47,912 bases of DNA. It comes from Clostridiales bacterium. GTDB taxonomy: Bacteria; Bacillota; Clostridia; Saccharofermentanales; Saccharofermentanaceae. The stretch's first letter is position 1, and every line of letters starts with the position of its first letter. This document shows, piece after piece, positions 24,666 through 33,163 of the stretch. The notes under the pieces are model-generated. The model did no database searches. It had not been told where the DNA came from and worked only from the letters and a program-made list of their open reading frames with translations. A program made the translations under genes and the position numbers. The stretch lies in contig JAGAAI010000026.1 of assembly GCA_017615325.1 (NCBI GenBank), positions 1 to 47,912 on the forward strand, given 5' to 3'.

Positions 24666-25568
24666 ATGTTATATCTTGTCATCGCTGTCATACTGCTTTT
24701 TATCGCAGCCGTCATACTGCTCGTATACTGCCTTCTTTTGAGGCACGGTTTTGACGAACTGACGCGGGACATAGCGGATCAGGCTAAAGGCAATACCACC
24801 GTCCCGATCACGCTTACGACTTCGGACAAACACGCAAGGCAGGCTGCAGAAACGCTTAACAAGGAATTTAAAGCACTGCACGAAGAGAAGATGCGTTACG
24901 AAGACGGCAACAAAAGGATCAGCAAAGCCGTTACCGGGATCTCCCACGATCTCAGGACGCCTCTCACTGCGATCAATTCTTATCTCGACCTGCTCGAAGA
25001 AGAGACTGACGAAGCAAAGCGCGCAGAGTATCTGGAGCGCATAAGGAACCGCGCCGGAGTCTTGACCGATCTTACGGAAGAACTCTTCAACTATTCTTCC
25101 GTCGCAGATAAGGAAGAGTACACTCTCTTCTCAGACATCCCGGAAGAAATCGACATACGTAAATCCCTTGAAGACTGCATACTGTCTTTCTATAAGGTCT
25201 TGAGCGACAAAGGCATCACTCCCGATATCAGTTTGCCGGACGGTCCGGTTATGATATCCTGCAACAGAAAGTCCGCCGACCGCATCCTCGAAAACGTCGT
25301 CAGCAATGCCGTCAAATATGCGGATAATGATCTTGCGGTAACACTGTCTGAAGACGGAGTTCTTGTCTTCAGAAACTCCGCGCCGGACTTGTCTAAAGTC
25401 TCGGTGGGAAAACTTTTCGACAGGTACTACACGGTAAGCGACCAGAAAAAGTCCACAGGCTTAGGTCTTGCGATAGCGCGTGAACTGATGGAGCAAAACG
25501 GCGGTTCCATCAACGCGGATTATATAAATGGAGATCTTCTGATCACATTAAAATTTGCCCTTGCCTGA
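24666..25568 (+). CDS. Sensor histidine kinase
   Basis: 300 residues. One N-terminal membrane hairpin or span (YLVIAVILLFIAAVILLVYC) with almost no outside domain. HisKA with His94 in GISHDLRTPLTAI, N-box RILENVVSNAVKYADN and G2 box STGLGLAIA. Kinases with so little sensory domain usually sense through the partner ABC transporter (BceS-like flux sensing, family knowledge). It ends the operon and converges on the phosphatase gene. Confidence 0.9.
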   Translation: MLYLVIAVILLFIAAVILLVYCLLLRHGFDELTRDIADQAKGNTTVPITLTTSDKHARQAAETLNKEFKALHEEKMRYEDGNKRISKAVTGISHDLRTPLTAINSYLDLLEEETDEAKRAEYLERIRNRAGVLTDLTEELFNYSSVADKEEYTLFSDIPEEIDIRKSLEDCILSFYKVLSDKGITPDISLPDGPVMISCNRKSADRILENVVSNAVKYADNDLAVTLSEDGVLVFRNSAPDLSKVSVGKLFDRYYTVSDQKKSTGLGLAIARELMEQNGGSINADYINGDLLITLKFALA

Positions 25569-25575
25569 CGGGATC

Positions 25576-26241
25576 TTAAAGATCCTTAAGATGGGCATGA
25601 TCGTTTACGAGTTCCAATATAGGAACTGCAAGGCTTCCCTCTTCCTTATCAAAGCGCAGTATCGTGATCGAAGTATGTTTAAGATGGAGAGTCGCCAGAG
25701 CCAGCGGGAAAGGAATGTTCAATGCATGGCTCATAAATGCCGTTATCGCTCCTCCGTGACAGAAAAGAGCAAGATTCTTATCCACTTCTTCGCCGCCCTT
25801 ATTGCGGAAATATAAGCCTTCTCTCTCATATCCTAAAGCAGCAAGCCACTCGTCAGATCTTAAGAAGATCTTGTCCGCATCCTGCGTGCATGTATTATCT
25901 TTGAAGAAAGGATGAGTGCGCCATTCGCTGTCTCTTGCATCCCAGCCCTCGCTTATCAGATCCTGCACACCGAACCAGGGATTCCCGCTCTCGTAGAGAG
26001 CTTCTTCCCTGCCGTAGCGGATCTCTTCCATAAAATCCAATATCCTGATCTCCCCGATACCCGACAAAACCGAAAAATACTTCGTTGTCTCGAGGGCCCT
26101 GCCCAGGGGGGATGAATATATCTCATCTATATCTTCTGTCATGAGCCTTTGCGCCAGGACCTTTGCCTGCCTGTGCCCCTTCCCGGTAAGACAGTCCTTA
26201 TCGTAATCGGGATCTCCGTGACGTATCAGGAGGAGTCTCAT
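25576..26241 (-). CDS. Histidine phosphatase (phosphoglycerate-mutase-like)
   Basis: 221 residues. Phospho-acceptor motif RHGDPDYDKD (His8), acid region SSPLGRALETTKYF and second catalytic His in LFCHGGAITAF. This is the branch-1 histidine phosphatase superfamily; the substrate is unknown (phosphosugar or cofactor phosphates in relatives). Its start overlaps the end of the GNAT gene by 4 bases, so the two are translationally coupled. Confidence 0.85.
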   Translation of the reverse strand: MRLLLIRHGDPDYDKDCLTGKGHRQAKVLAQRLMTEDIDEIYSSPLGRALETTKYFSVLSGIGEIRILDFMEEIRYGREEALYESGNPWFGVQDLISEGWDARDSEWRTHPFFKDNTCTQDADKIFLRSDEWLAALGYEREGLYFRNKGGEEVDKNLALFCHGGAITAFMSHALNIPFPLALATLHLKHTSITILRFDKEEGSLAVPILELVNDHAHLKDL

Positions 26242-26810
26242 TGTCCTTCTCCTCCCGCATATTCATCTCTTAATATCGAGTAATACATCCGGTCCTCGAA
26301 ATGTCCGTCAGCCATACGGAAATAATCCCGTAGTGTTCCTTCGGATCTGAATCCACACTTCTCTATCACTTTGAGCGACGGCATATTGGAAGGTCTTACG
26401 CATATCTGTACTTTGTGGAGACCGATCTTCTCAAAACCATAAGCGATCACCGCCTTGCAGGCCTCTGTCGCATACCCCTTGCCCTGATAGTCCGTACCGA
26501 TACAGTATTCGATCTCGGCAAACTCATTTCCGGGATCAACAAGGAAATACGCGATCTGACCTATGCACTCACCTGATGCGCGTTCGATGACCGCCCATCT
26601 GTAACTGTATTTCTTATCGTATGCCCTGATATATGTTCTGATCAGCTCGCTAGTCTTCTTAACAGTCTTATACACAGGCTCGCCGTAGTTAAGCTGGACC
26701 TCCGGCCGCCCTGCCCAGTTCCTGTAAGCCGGCTCTGCGTCAGTCTCCTCAAACTTCCGGAGAATGAGCCTTATGGTATCTATCGATGTCATGACATTTT
26801 CTTGCAGCAT
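26238..26810 (-). CDS. GNAT-family N-acetyltransferase
   Basis: 190 residues from ATG 26810. RimJ/RimL-like GNAT: TIRLILRKFEETDAEPAYRNW at the start (residues 12-32), acetyl-CoA loop IGTDYQGKGYATEACKAVIAYGF, then VIEKCGFRSEGTLRDYF. The substrate is unknown (ribosomal protein, amino acid or antibiotic amines are acetylated by relatives). There is no ribosome binding site for this ATG nor for the ATG six codons later; the -10 box sits 6 bases before the first ATG, so translation is probably leaderless. Confidence 0.85.
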   Translation of the reverse strand: MLQENVMTSIDTIRLILRKFEETDAEPAYRNWAGRPEVQLNYGEPVYKTVKKTSELIRTYIRAYDKKYSYRWAVIERASGECIGQIAYFLVDPGNEFAEIEYCIGTDYQGKGYATEACKAVIAYGFEKIGLHKVQICVRPSNMPSLKVIEKCGFRSEGTLRDYFRMADGHFEDRMYYSILRDEYAGGEGQ

Positions 26811-26816
26811 TGCTTG

Positions 26817-26825
26817 ATTATAACA
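26817..26825 (-). promoter_or_regulatory. Extended -10 promoter giving a leaderless GNAT mRNA
   Basis: On the minus strand TGTTATAAT, with the last T six bases before the ATG at 26810. Transcription should start at or next to the A of the start codon. Confidence 0.6.
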
Positions 26826-26848
26826 CTATCACCCGACGTTGAACCAAC

Positions 26849-27273
26849 TTCCGCACAAGTGCTAAGGTCACAACTTTGAAACTGTATGGCTTTCGCAGCA
26901 ACAGATGGCTGATTTATTTGGGACGACAAAACAAAACATTAGTGCTCATATCAACAACATTTTCAACGAGGGAGAATTAGACAAAGTTTCAGTTGTCAAG
27001 AATTACTTGACAACTGCAGCTGATGGTAAAAACTACAATGTTTCATATTATAACCTTGATATGATAATCTCCCTCGGTTACCGCATCAAGTCATCTGTTG
27101 AATACAAGAAGTATGTCCAAGAGCATCTTTCTCCTGTAGAAGAAGAATACCTTAAGACCATAAACAGCATCAGCAACATAGCAAAACGCAAAGCAAAAGG
27201 CGGTTCAGGTAAAGAACAATAGGCAGACATTCAGGTTCCCAAACAATAGCAAGTGAACATATTTCCGCACAAG
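26849..27273. repeat. Direct repeat pair ttccgcacaag flanking the RhuM remnant
   Basis: Identical 11-base words at 26849-26859 and 27263-27273 flank the remnant. They may be the target duplication or recombination footprint of the event that left it. Confidence 0.4.
26866..27222 (+). pseudogene. RhuM-family gene remnant with internal deletion
   Basis: The frame has no start before FETVWLSQQQMADLFGTT, the conserved N-terminal part of RhuM/virulence-type proteins; it lacks the first residues (a stop lies at 26863). Up to NLDMIISLGYRIKS it follows RhuM, then jumps to YKKYVQEHLSPVEEEYLKTI, which resembles the C-terminal end of the same family. About 180 middle residues (with the Fic-like or DNA-related core) are missing. 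An internal ATG at 26905 could still give 105 residues. It is flanked by ttccgcacaag copies. Confidence 0.6.
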
Positions 27274-27417
27274 CGAAGCTCTCTCCACATAGCGAAGAAA
27301 CACCTTGCTGCAAGTTCCGCAGACGCGAAGCGCCTGTAAAGTGAATTACCTTTGCCCTGCAAGTTCCGCAGGTGAGCAGAGCTCACCGAGGACTTGTTCG
27401 ACGCCAAGGGCAAAGGT
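27263..27417. repeat. Cluster of hairpin repeats next to tRNA-Arg
   Basis: The 15-base word ctgcaagttccgcag occurs at 27308-27322 and 27357-27371, each copy running into a hairpin: CAGaCGC-GAA-GCGcCTG (27320-27336) and GGTGAGC-AGA-GCTCACC (27371-27387). The second is enclosed in an outer perfect 11-bp inverted repeat ACCTTTGCCCT (27348-27358) / AGGGCAAAGGT (27407-27417). No gene is supported in 27223-27427. It resembles REP-like or structured-RNA DNA. Confidence 0.6.
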
Positions 27418-27427
27418 GATGAACGTT

Positions 27428-27502
27428 TGGCACCCCCAGCAGGAATCGAACCCGCACCAACAGTACCGGAAACTGTCGTTCTATCCATTAAACTATGGAG
27501 GC
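27428..27502 (-). tRNA. tRNA-Arg (anticodon CCG)
   Basis: 75 bases including encoded CCA. Acceptor GCCTCCA pairs with TGGGGGT, the D-arm is TAGTTTAATGGATAGAAC, the anticodon stem ACAGT/ACTGT encloses loop TTCCGGT with anticodon CCG, and the T-arm GCGGG-TTCGATT-CCTGC is canonical. It reads the codon CGG. Confidence 0.93.
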
Positions 27503-27558
27503 TTTTGACTAAAGTATTATGCCACGATTAAAGGCTTATCGCAAACAGGGTAAGGCTC

Positions 27559-30500
27559 CTATTCCTTCTTATCTTCTTCCTCCCTGTCAGGAGCCATAAG
27601 TTCCAGCAGTCTTACAACCTCTCCGACAACGTCAACGGGTTTTGATGAAGATGCTTCGTAAGAAAGATAAGTATCAGCGGTCGTAACGATACGGACCCTT
27701 GCTGCGAAATCCGGTGAGGACATCACTTTGGCTATGGCTTCCATATCTATGCTGCCTGATGTCTTGTAGTAAAGCTTGACCTGACTTCCCTTGACTGCTA
27801 CTCTCCTGAATCCCGAGCGGGCTGATGAGAACCTTATGTAGGATACTCCGGCAAGAAGCCGGATCTCGGGGACCGGAGGCCCGTATCTGTCGGTAACTTC
27901 CTCGATAAGGTCACTATATCCCTTCATATCGCGGATGTCAGCGATCCTTCTGTATATAGCCATCCTTCCCGTCTCATCCGGGATATAGGAAGACGGAATG
28001 TAAGCGTCGCACTCGATCTCGATCTTGCTCTCTTCTTCAGCAGCACCCTCCGAAGGAAGCTCGCCGCCCGAACGCAATGCCTTGACTTCTTCGTCCAGCA
28101 TCCTGCTGTAGAGCTCGTAACCGATCTCATTCATCTGACCGTGCTGCTCGGCGCCCAAAAGAGACCCTGCACCGCGTACTTCCAGGTCACGCATGGCGAT
28201 CTTGATGCCTGATCCCAACTCGGTGAATTCACGTATTGCTTCAAGCCTCTTGACTGCGGTCTCGTTCATTATCTCACCGCTGTATGTGAAGTATGCGTAT
28301 GCCTGTCTGTCTGACCTTCCGACGCGGCCCTTGAGCTGATAGAGCTGTGACAGGCCAAACTTATCCGAATCGTCCACGATGAGAGTATTTACATTCGGCA
28401 TATCGACGCCGTTTTCGATGATGGTCGTGCAGACCAGGATGTCGTATTTGCCCTTGATGAAGTCCCTTACGGTCGACGACATCTGGGCTTCGTTCATCTG
28501 CCCGTGAGCGAAGGTCACCCGGGATCCGGGGATAAGTTTTGCGATGTCTTCTGCGACCCTGTCGATATCGGAGGTCTTATTGTGGAGCCAGAAGATCTGA
28601 CCTCCTCTGCCGATCTCGCGCAGGCAGGCCTGAACGATTATGTCCTCATTATATTCCATGACGTATGTCTGGACTGCGCGGCGGTTGAAAGGAGCCTGCT
28701 CGATGACTGAGATGTCACGGATCCCGGACAGGGACATATGGAGTGTCCTCGGGATCGGAGTTGCCGTTAAAGTAAGTACATCTACTCTCGATTTATGCGC
28801 CTTGATCTTCTCTTTGTGGTTGACTCCGAAGCGCTGTTCTTCGTCCACTACGAGAAGCTCTAATTTCCGGGGTTTGACATCGTCCGATAAGACTCTGTGA
28901 GTTCCGATTATTACGTCTGCTTTACCGCTTTCGATGTCGGCCAGATTCTTCTTTATCTGGGCGGCCGGGACGAACCTGGAAAGGAGGACGACGTTGATCG
29001 GGATATCACCGATCCTCTCTATGAAGTTGTCGTAATGCTGCTGCGCGAGAAGGGTCGTGGGAGCGAGCATTATTACCTGGCCTCCGCTCATGACGGTCTT
29101 GAAGATCGCCCTGAATGCAACCTCGGTCTTTCCGAATCCGACGTCACCGCAAAGGAGTCTGTCCATGGGACGGGTGCTCTCCATGTCCCTCTTTATATCA
29201 TTGGCTGCCAGGAGCTGGTCTTCAGTCTCGGCATAGGGGAATGCCGCCTCGAATTCCTTCTGCTCCTTGCCGTCAGGCAGGGCGCTATAGCCCTTGTTAA
29301 CCGACCTTGAAGCGTAGATCTTAAGGAGATCGTATGCGATCTTCTTGATGGATTTCTGGGCGCGCGACCTGGCCCTTGCCCACTCACGGCTTCCTATGTG
29401 GGAGAGCTTGGGCGTACGGCCTTCAGGACCTATGTACTTTTGAAGGATGTTGATGTTTTCGGGAAGGATATAAAGGACTTCATCGCCGTCGTAACAGATC
29501 TTAAGATAGTCCTTCTTGCCGTCAGCTACCGTAAGATTCACAAGTCCTTCGTAGCGGCCGATACCGTAGTCGTCGTGGACCACGAGATCGCCCGGCTTGA
29601 TGTCATCGAAGAAAGTGACTCTCTTGTTGGAAGATCTGCTCTTTACTTTCCTTGTATTACCGAAAAGTTCCTGACCGCTGTATACTTCCAGACCCGCTGC
29701 AGGATAAACGAAACCTGCAGGGAGAGCTGCATCGATGACATGGGGGTAGCAGTCGTATTCTGCCATCCTGTCCCTGAACGCCTCGATCCTCTCTTCACCG
29801 CGGAGCATGATGACGATCTCACGTTCGCCCGCTTTGGCTGTCTCCTTGAGCTTATTGGCAAACTCCGGGTCACGGCCGTGGTAGATCTCGGCAGGGTAAC
29901 CCGTGATGTCGCATTTGACGCCGCCCGCAAACCCTCCTGAACCTCCGAGGACCGCAAGGGATACTACATGGTGGCCTAAGTCTAATGCTTTCGTTATCTT
30001 CGGGATCGCGAACATCGCTGAAGGCGATACAGACGGGGCAAGTCCAAGTTCGAAGGACTCGTGGCATCTTGCCGAATACTCGGCAGCGTAGGACCTCATC
30101 CTGCTGTCGACCATGGGAAGCTCGTCAACAAATATCAGGTAGTCGCCTGAATGATTTATGTAATCCAAGATAGATGCAGGGTCGTCGAGCAATATTCCGA
30201 TCCATCTTGCAAGACCCGATACTCTCGCACCGTTCTCGATGAGAGTGCAATCGGACATGCCCGTGTGCTTTAAGACCTTGGCGGCTTTCGCTGCCGTGTC
30301 GGACTTAAGGTTCATCCTGGATATGTCGCTTGCGACTGCTTCTTCTATCCTGGATGTAAGTTCGTGTCTTATCTCGGGTTCAAAACAGAATTCAGCTGCA
30401 GGGTAGATCTTAAGCTCGTCTATTACTCCTGCTGATCTTTGGGTGTCCGTATCGAGCTCTTTTATCTGTTCGATCTCATCGTCCCAGAAGTCGATCCTGG

Positions 30501-31068
30501 CAGCATTGTCAGAACCCGGAACAAAGATGTCGATGATGTCTCCCCTTACGGAAAACTCACCGGAGCTCGATACGCTCTCTACTCTCTCATAGCCCGTGAA
30601 GACCAGGAACTCAGCCATCCTGTCTATGCCGGGAGCATCGCCTTTATGAAGCTTTTTGATGCGGCTTTCTATCCTTGCGACAGGCTCCATCTTATTGATG
30701 AGGGCGCCTGCACAGATAACGGCTGCATCGGTGTCTCCCGAAAGGATCTTCGCTGCGGCCGCAGCCCTGTCCATGCCCGAATCCCTCGAGCTTGCGACAG
30801 CAGATATAAGGGACAGTTCAGAAGGCAAAAGGACATCTGTCTTCTTGCCTGTAAAAGCCTCTATCGACCGGGCGATGATGCCGGCTCTTATGGGGTCGGC
30901 AGTTATTACGGCAGGGATCTTTCCGGCCCTTTCAGCAAGGGAAGCGATGATATAACCCTTCTGCTCTTCCGCTAAACCGGCTATGTTAAGATGGCGCTTT
31001 CCTAAAGCGCCGTCAAAGGCTTCACATAAAGCCTTGTCGTTAGAAACCGATAGAAGCAGATCTTTCAC
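27559..31068 (-). CDS. mfd: Transcription-repair coupling factor Mfd
   Basis: 1169 residues, the usual Mfd length. UvrB-like N-terminal modules; RNA-polymerase-interacting CarD-like domain about 487-550 (PGDLVVHDDYGIGRYEGLV); RecG-like translocase with Walker A CGDVGFGKTE (about 639), DEEQRFG (about 741), TATPIPRTLHMSLSGI and GRVGRSDRQAYAYF; C-terminal D7 (TGRMAIYRRIADI). It removes RNA polymerase stalled at lesions and recruits UvrA. It is the last gene of glmU-pth-mfd, two bases after pth, and is followed by the tRNA. Confidence 0.97.
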   Translation of the reverse strand: MKDLLLSVSNDKALCEAFDGALGKRHLNIAGLAEEQKGYIIASLAERAGKIPAVITADPIRAGIIARSIEAFTGKKTDVLLPSELSLISAVASSRDSGMDRAAAAAKILSGDTDAAVICAGALINKMEPVARIESRIKKLHKGDAPGIDRMAEFLVFTGYERVESVSSSGEFSVRGDIIDIFVPGSDNAARIDFWDDEIEQIKELDTDTQRSAGVIDELKIYPAAEFCFEPEIRHELTSRIEEAVASDISRMNLKSDTAAKAAKVLKHTGMSDCTLIENGARVSGLARWIGILLDDPASILDYINHSGDYLIFVDELPMVDSRMRSYAAEYSARCHESFELGLAPSVSPSAMFAIPKITKALDLGHHVVSLAVLGGSGGFAGGVKCDITGYPAEIYHGRDPEFANKLKETAKAGEREIVIMLRGEERIEAFRDRMAEYDCYPHVIDAALPAGFVYPAAGLEVYSGQELFGNTRKVKSRSSNKRVTFFDDIKPGDLVVHDDYGIGRYEGLVNLTVADGKKDYLKICYDGDEVLYILPENINILQKYIGPEGRTPKLSHIGSREWARARSRAQKSIKKIAYDLLKIYASRSVNKGYSALPDGKEQKEFEAAFPYAETEDQLLAANDIKRDMESTRPMDRLLCGDVGFGKTEVAFRAIFKTVMSGGQVIMLAPTTLLAQQHYDNFIERIGDIPINVVLLSRFVPAAQIKKNLADIESGKADVIIGTHRVLSDDVKPRKLELLVVDEEQRFGVNHKEKIKAHKSRVDVLTLTATPIPRTLHMSLSGIRDISVIEQAPFNRRAVQTYVMEYNEDIIVQACLREIGRGGQIFWLHNKTSDIDRVAEDIAKLIPGSRVTFAHGQMNEAQMSSTVRDFIKGKYDILVCTTIIENGVDMPNVNTLIVDDSDKFGLSQLYQLKGRVGRSDRQAYAYFTYSGEIMNETAVKRLEAIREFTELGSGIKIAMRDLEVRGAGSLLGAEQHGQMNEIGYELYSRMLDEEVKALRSGGELPSEGAAEEESKIEIECDAYIPSSYIPDETGRMAIYRRIADIRDMKGYSDLIEEVTDRYGPPVPEIRLLAGVSYIRFSSARSGFRRVAVKGSQVKLYYKTSGSIDMEAIAKVMSSPDFAARVRIVTTADTYLSYEASSSKPVDVVGEVVRLLELMAPDREEEDKKE

Positions 31069-31070
31069 TT

Positions 31071-31655
31071 TTAGCTGACTTGACCGTCTCTTATGATCTT
31101 CTCGACCGAATCACATGCTGACTCGAACGAATCGAAGATCTCTTTCCTCATGTCCTGCGGAACCTCCGACAGAACGTAATCCACAAGATCCCAGTGCTCG
31201 GGCACGGGACCGGTTCCGATCCTTACGCGGGGGAACTGTTCAGTCCCCAGATAGTTAATGACTGACTTCATGCCGTTGTGGGTTCCCGCAGAACCCTTGT
31301 CCCTTACGCGGATCTTGCCTCTTGCGATATCGATATCGTCGTAAACAACTATGACGTGCGAGGGATCCGCCTTGAAGAACTTGGCAGCCTGGGCGATGCT
31401 GATACCGGAATTGTTCATGAAGGTCAGAGGCTCTAAGATGATAACATCCTCTCCGTCTATCTTGCCCTTGCCGTACCTGCCGTCGAACTTGCTTTTCGAG
31501 ATGGAGATACCATGGCGTTCAGCTAAAAGCTCCACGGCAAGATACCCCATGTTATGCCAGGTGTAGGCATACTCTTTGCCGGGGTTGCCGAGGCCTGCTA
31601 TGATCCAGGTATCACCCTTCTTGCCGCCATTAAACTTCAACACGGCGCTTGTCAT
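31071..31655 (-). CDS. pth: Peptidyl-tRNA hydrolase
   Basis: 194 residues. IIAGLGNPGKEYAYTWHNMG carries the substrate Asn and catalytic His; Asp lies in VVYDDIDI and the conserved GSAGTHNGMKSVI follows. It frees tRNA from prematurely released peptidyl-tRNA. It starts 26 bases inside the 3' end of glmU with no strong binding site of its own, so translation is probably coupled. Confidence 0.96.
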   Translation of the reverse strand: MTSAVLKFNGGKKGDTWIIAGLGNPGKEYAYTWHNMGYLAVELLAERHGISISKSKFDGRYGKGKIDGEDVIILEPLTFMNNSGISIAQAAKFFKADPSHVIVVYDDIDIARGKIRVRDKGSAGTHNGMKSVINYLGTEQFPRVRIGTGPVPEHWDLVDYVLSEVPQDMRKEIFDSFESACDSVEKIIRDGQVS

Positions 31656-33042
31656 CCAATCTGATGTAGTTCTCGCCTCTCATGCGGGACTTCTTGGCAA
31701 CCCATTCGTCCTTGTTGACCTGCTTGGATCTTCCGATACCGAGGCCCAAGGCGGGAACATCGTTTGTTATCGTGGAACCTGCTGCGATATAGCTGTCCTT
31801 ACCCAGGACAACGGAAGAGAGGATGTTGGAATTGCCTCCGATGAAGACGTTGTCTTCGATCGTACAACCCTTCTTGTCCTGACCGTCGAAGTTACAGGTA
31901 ACAGTACCGCAACCGAAGTTAACGTTCTTACCTACGTTGGAGTCACCAATATATGTAAGGTGTCTTGCTCTCGTATATTCACCTACGGAAGAATTCTTGA
32001 TCTCGACATATGCACCGAAAGTAACATGATCTGCAATGACAGTATCAGGCCTGATGTGGGTATAAGGTCCGATCCTGCAGTCGGCACCGATGGTGCACTG
32101 GGTCGCGATCGAGTTATCGATGACAGTGCCGTCTCCGACCGTTACGCAGTCAAGTCTCGTGTAATCACCGATCATGCAGTCGGAACCGATCTTGGTATCA
32201 CCCATCAGGGCAGAACCCGGAAGGATGACAGTATCGGGACCGATCTCAACAGCGTAGTGGATCCATGTGGTGTCGGGATCTACGATCTGAACGCCGTTTA
32301 ACATGTGCCTGCGTACGATCCTCTGGTTCATTATCTTCTGTGCTTCGGAAAGCTGGATACAGTCGTTTACTCCCCTCGTATCGTCGAAGTCACATACGAC
32401 TGCGCCGATCTTATATCCGTCGCCGATAAGGATGCCGATGGTATCCGTAAGATAGTATTCCTTCTGGGCATTGGAAGCGCCGAGTCTGCCGAGGGATGAC
32501 AGGAGCAAAGGTGTCTTAAAGACATACATCGAGGAGTTGATCTCCTTGATCGCCCTCTGCTCTTCAGTCGCATCCTTGTGCTCAACGATGCACTGGACGT
32601 TGCCTTCAGCATCTCTTACGATCCTTCCGTATCCTGTGGGATCGTCAGCTATAGCCGTGATGATGACTGCCGCATAGCTCTTCTCTTCCATCTCGGCTAT
32701 TGCGCGCTTCAGGGTGTCGGGCGATACCATGGGGCTGTCGCCGGGAAGAACGATAACGTAACCGTCACGGCCTTCAAGGAAGGTCTGGGCCTGCATAACA
32801 GCATGTCCCGTTCCGAGACGCTGTTCCTGGAAAGCATAGACAACGTCTTCACCCAGGATGTCCCTTATCTCTTCCTGCCTGTCTCCTACTATATATGCCT
32901 GATCGGTGCAGCCTATCTCATAGAGGGCGTCAGCCACCCATTTGATGATGGGTTTGCCTGCAACCTTAAATACGACTTTAGAGTGCTTGGACTTCATTCT
33001 TGTGCTGTTACCAGCCGCCATAACAACAGAACAGATCTCCAT
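31630..33042 (-). CDS. glmU: Bifunctional GlmU (GlcNAc-1-P uridylyltransferase / GlcN-1-P acetyltransferase)
   Basis: 470 residues from ATG 33042, chosen because ACGGAG lies 8 bases upstream; longer frames reach into the promoter region. Pyrophosphorylase domain about 1-230 (VVMAAGNSTRMKSKHSKVV, then VLPGDSPMV), then a left-handed beta-helix of hexapeptide repeats about 255-450 ending with the acetyltransferase region (ARHLTYIGDSNVG, NFGCGTVTCNFDG). It makes UDP-GlcNAc for peptidoglycan. The leading motif has AAGNSTRM instead of the common AAGKGTRM, a mild change. First gene of the operon with pth and mfd. Confidence 0.96.
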   Translation of the reverse strand: MEICSVVMAAGNSTRMKSKHSKVVFKVAGKPIIKWVADALYEIGCTDQAYIVGDRQEEIRDILGEDVVYAFQEQRLGTGHAVMQAQTFLEGRDGYVIVLPGDSPMVSPDTLKRAIAEMEEKSYAAVIITAIADDPTGYGRIVRDAEGNVQCIVEHKDATEEQRAIKEINSSMYVFKTPLLLSSLGRLGASNAQKEYYLTDTIGILIGDGYKIGAVVCDFDDTRGVNDCIQLSEAQKIMNQRIVRRHMLNGVQIVDPDTTWIHYAVEIGPDTVILPGSALMGDTKIGSDCMIGDYTRLDCVTVGDGTVIDNSIATQCTIGADCRIGPYTHIRPDTVIADHVTFGAYVEIKNSSVGEYTRARHLTYIGDSNVGKNVNFGCGTVTCNFDGQDKKGCTIEDNVFIGGNSNILSSVVLGKDSYIAAGSTITNDVPALGLGIGRSKQVNKDEWVAKKSRMRGENYIRLDDKRRVEV

Positions 33043-33118
33043 TTGTTTCATCTCCGTTAATACTTTTACTTTTGGGTTACGCATTGCCCTGCGCCGACTT
33101 ATTATAGCAAATTTAATA

Positions 33119-33124
33119 TTATAA
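33119..33124 (+). promoter_or_regulatory. -10 box upstream of the carboxypeptidase gene
   Basis: TATAAT at 33119-33124 in an AT-rich stretch, about 40 bases before the TTG start at 33164. The region 33043-33163 is shared with the divergent glmU operon. Confidence 0.4.
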
Positions 33125-33163
33125 TAAAGCGGAATTATTGGAGAATGCTTTGGGAGGACCGTT

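Noticed and set aside
25573..25592. Inverted repeat ATCTTAA/TTAAGAT between convergent genes as terminator
   Set aside because: No GC-rich stem and no T-run; it also overlaps the end of the phosphatase gene.
27231..27488. Minus-strand 85-codon frame next to the RhuM remnant
   Set aside because: It runs through most of tRNA-Arg and the hairpin repeats; no credible protein.
30439..30975. Plus-strand 178-codon frame
   Set aside because: Antisense shadow of mfd, which is certain from its motifs.
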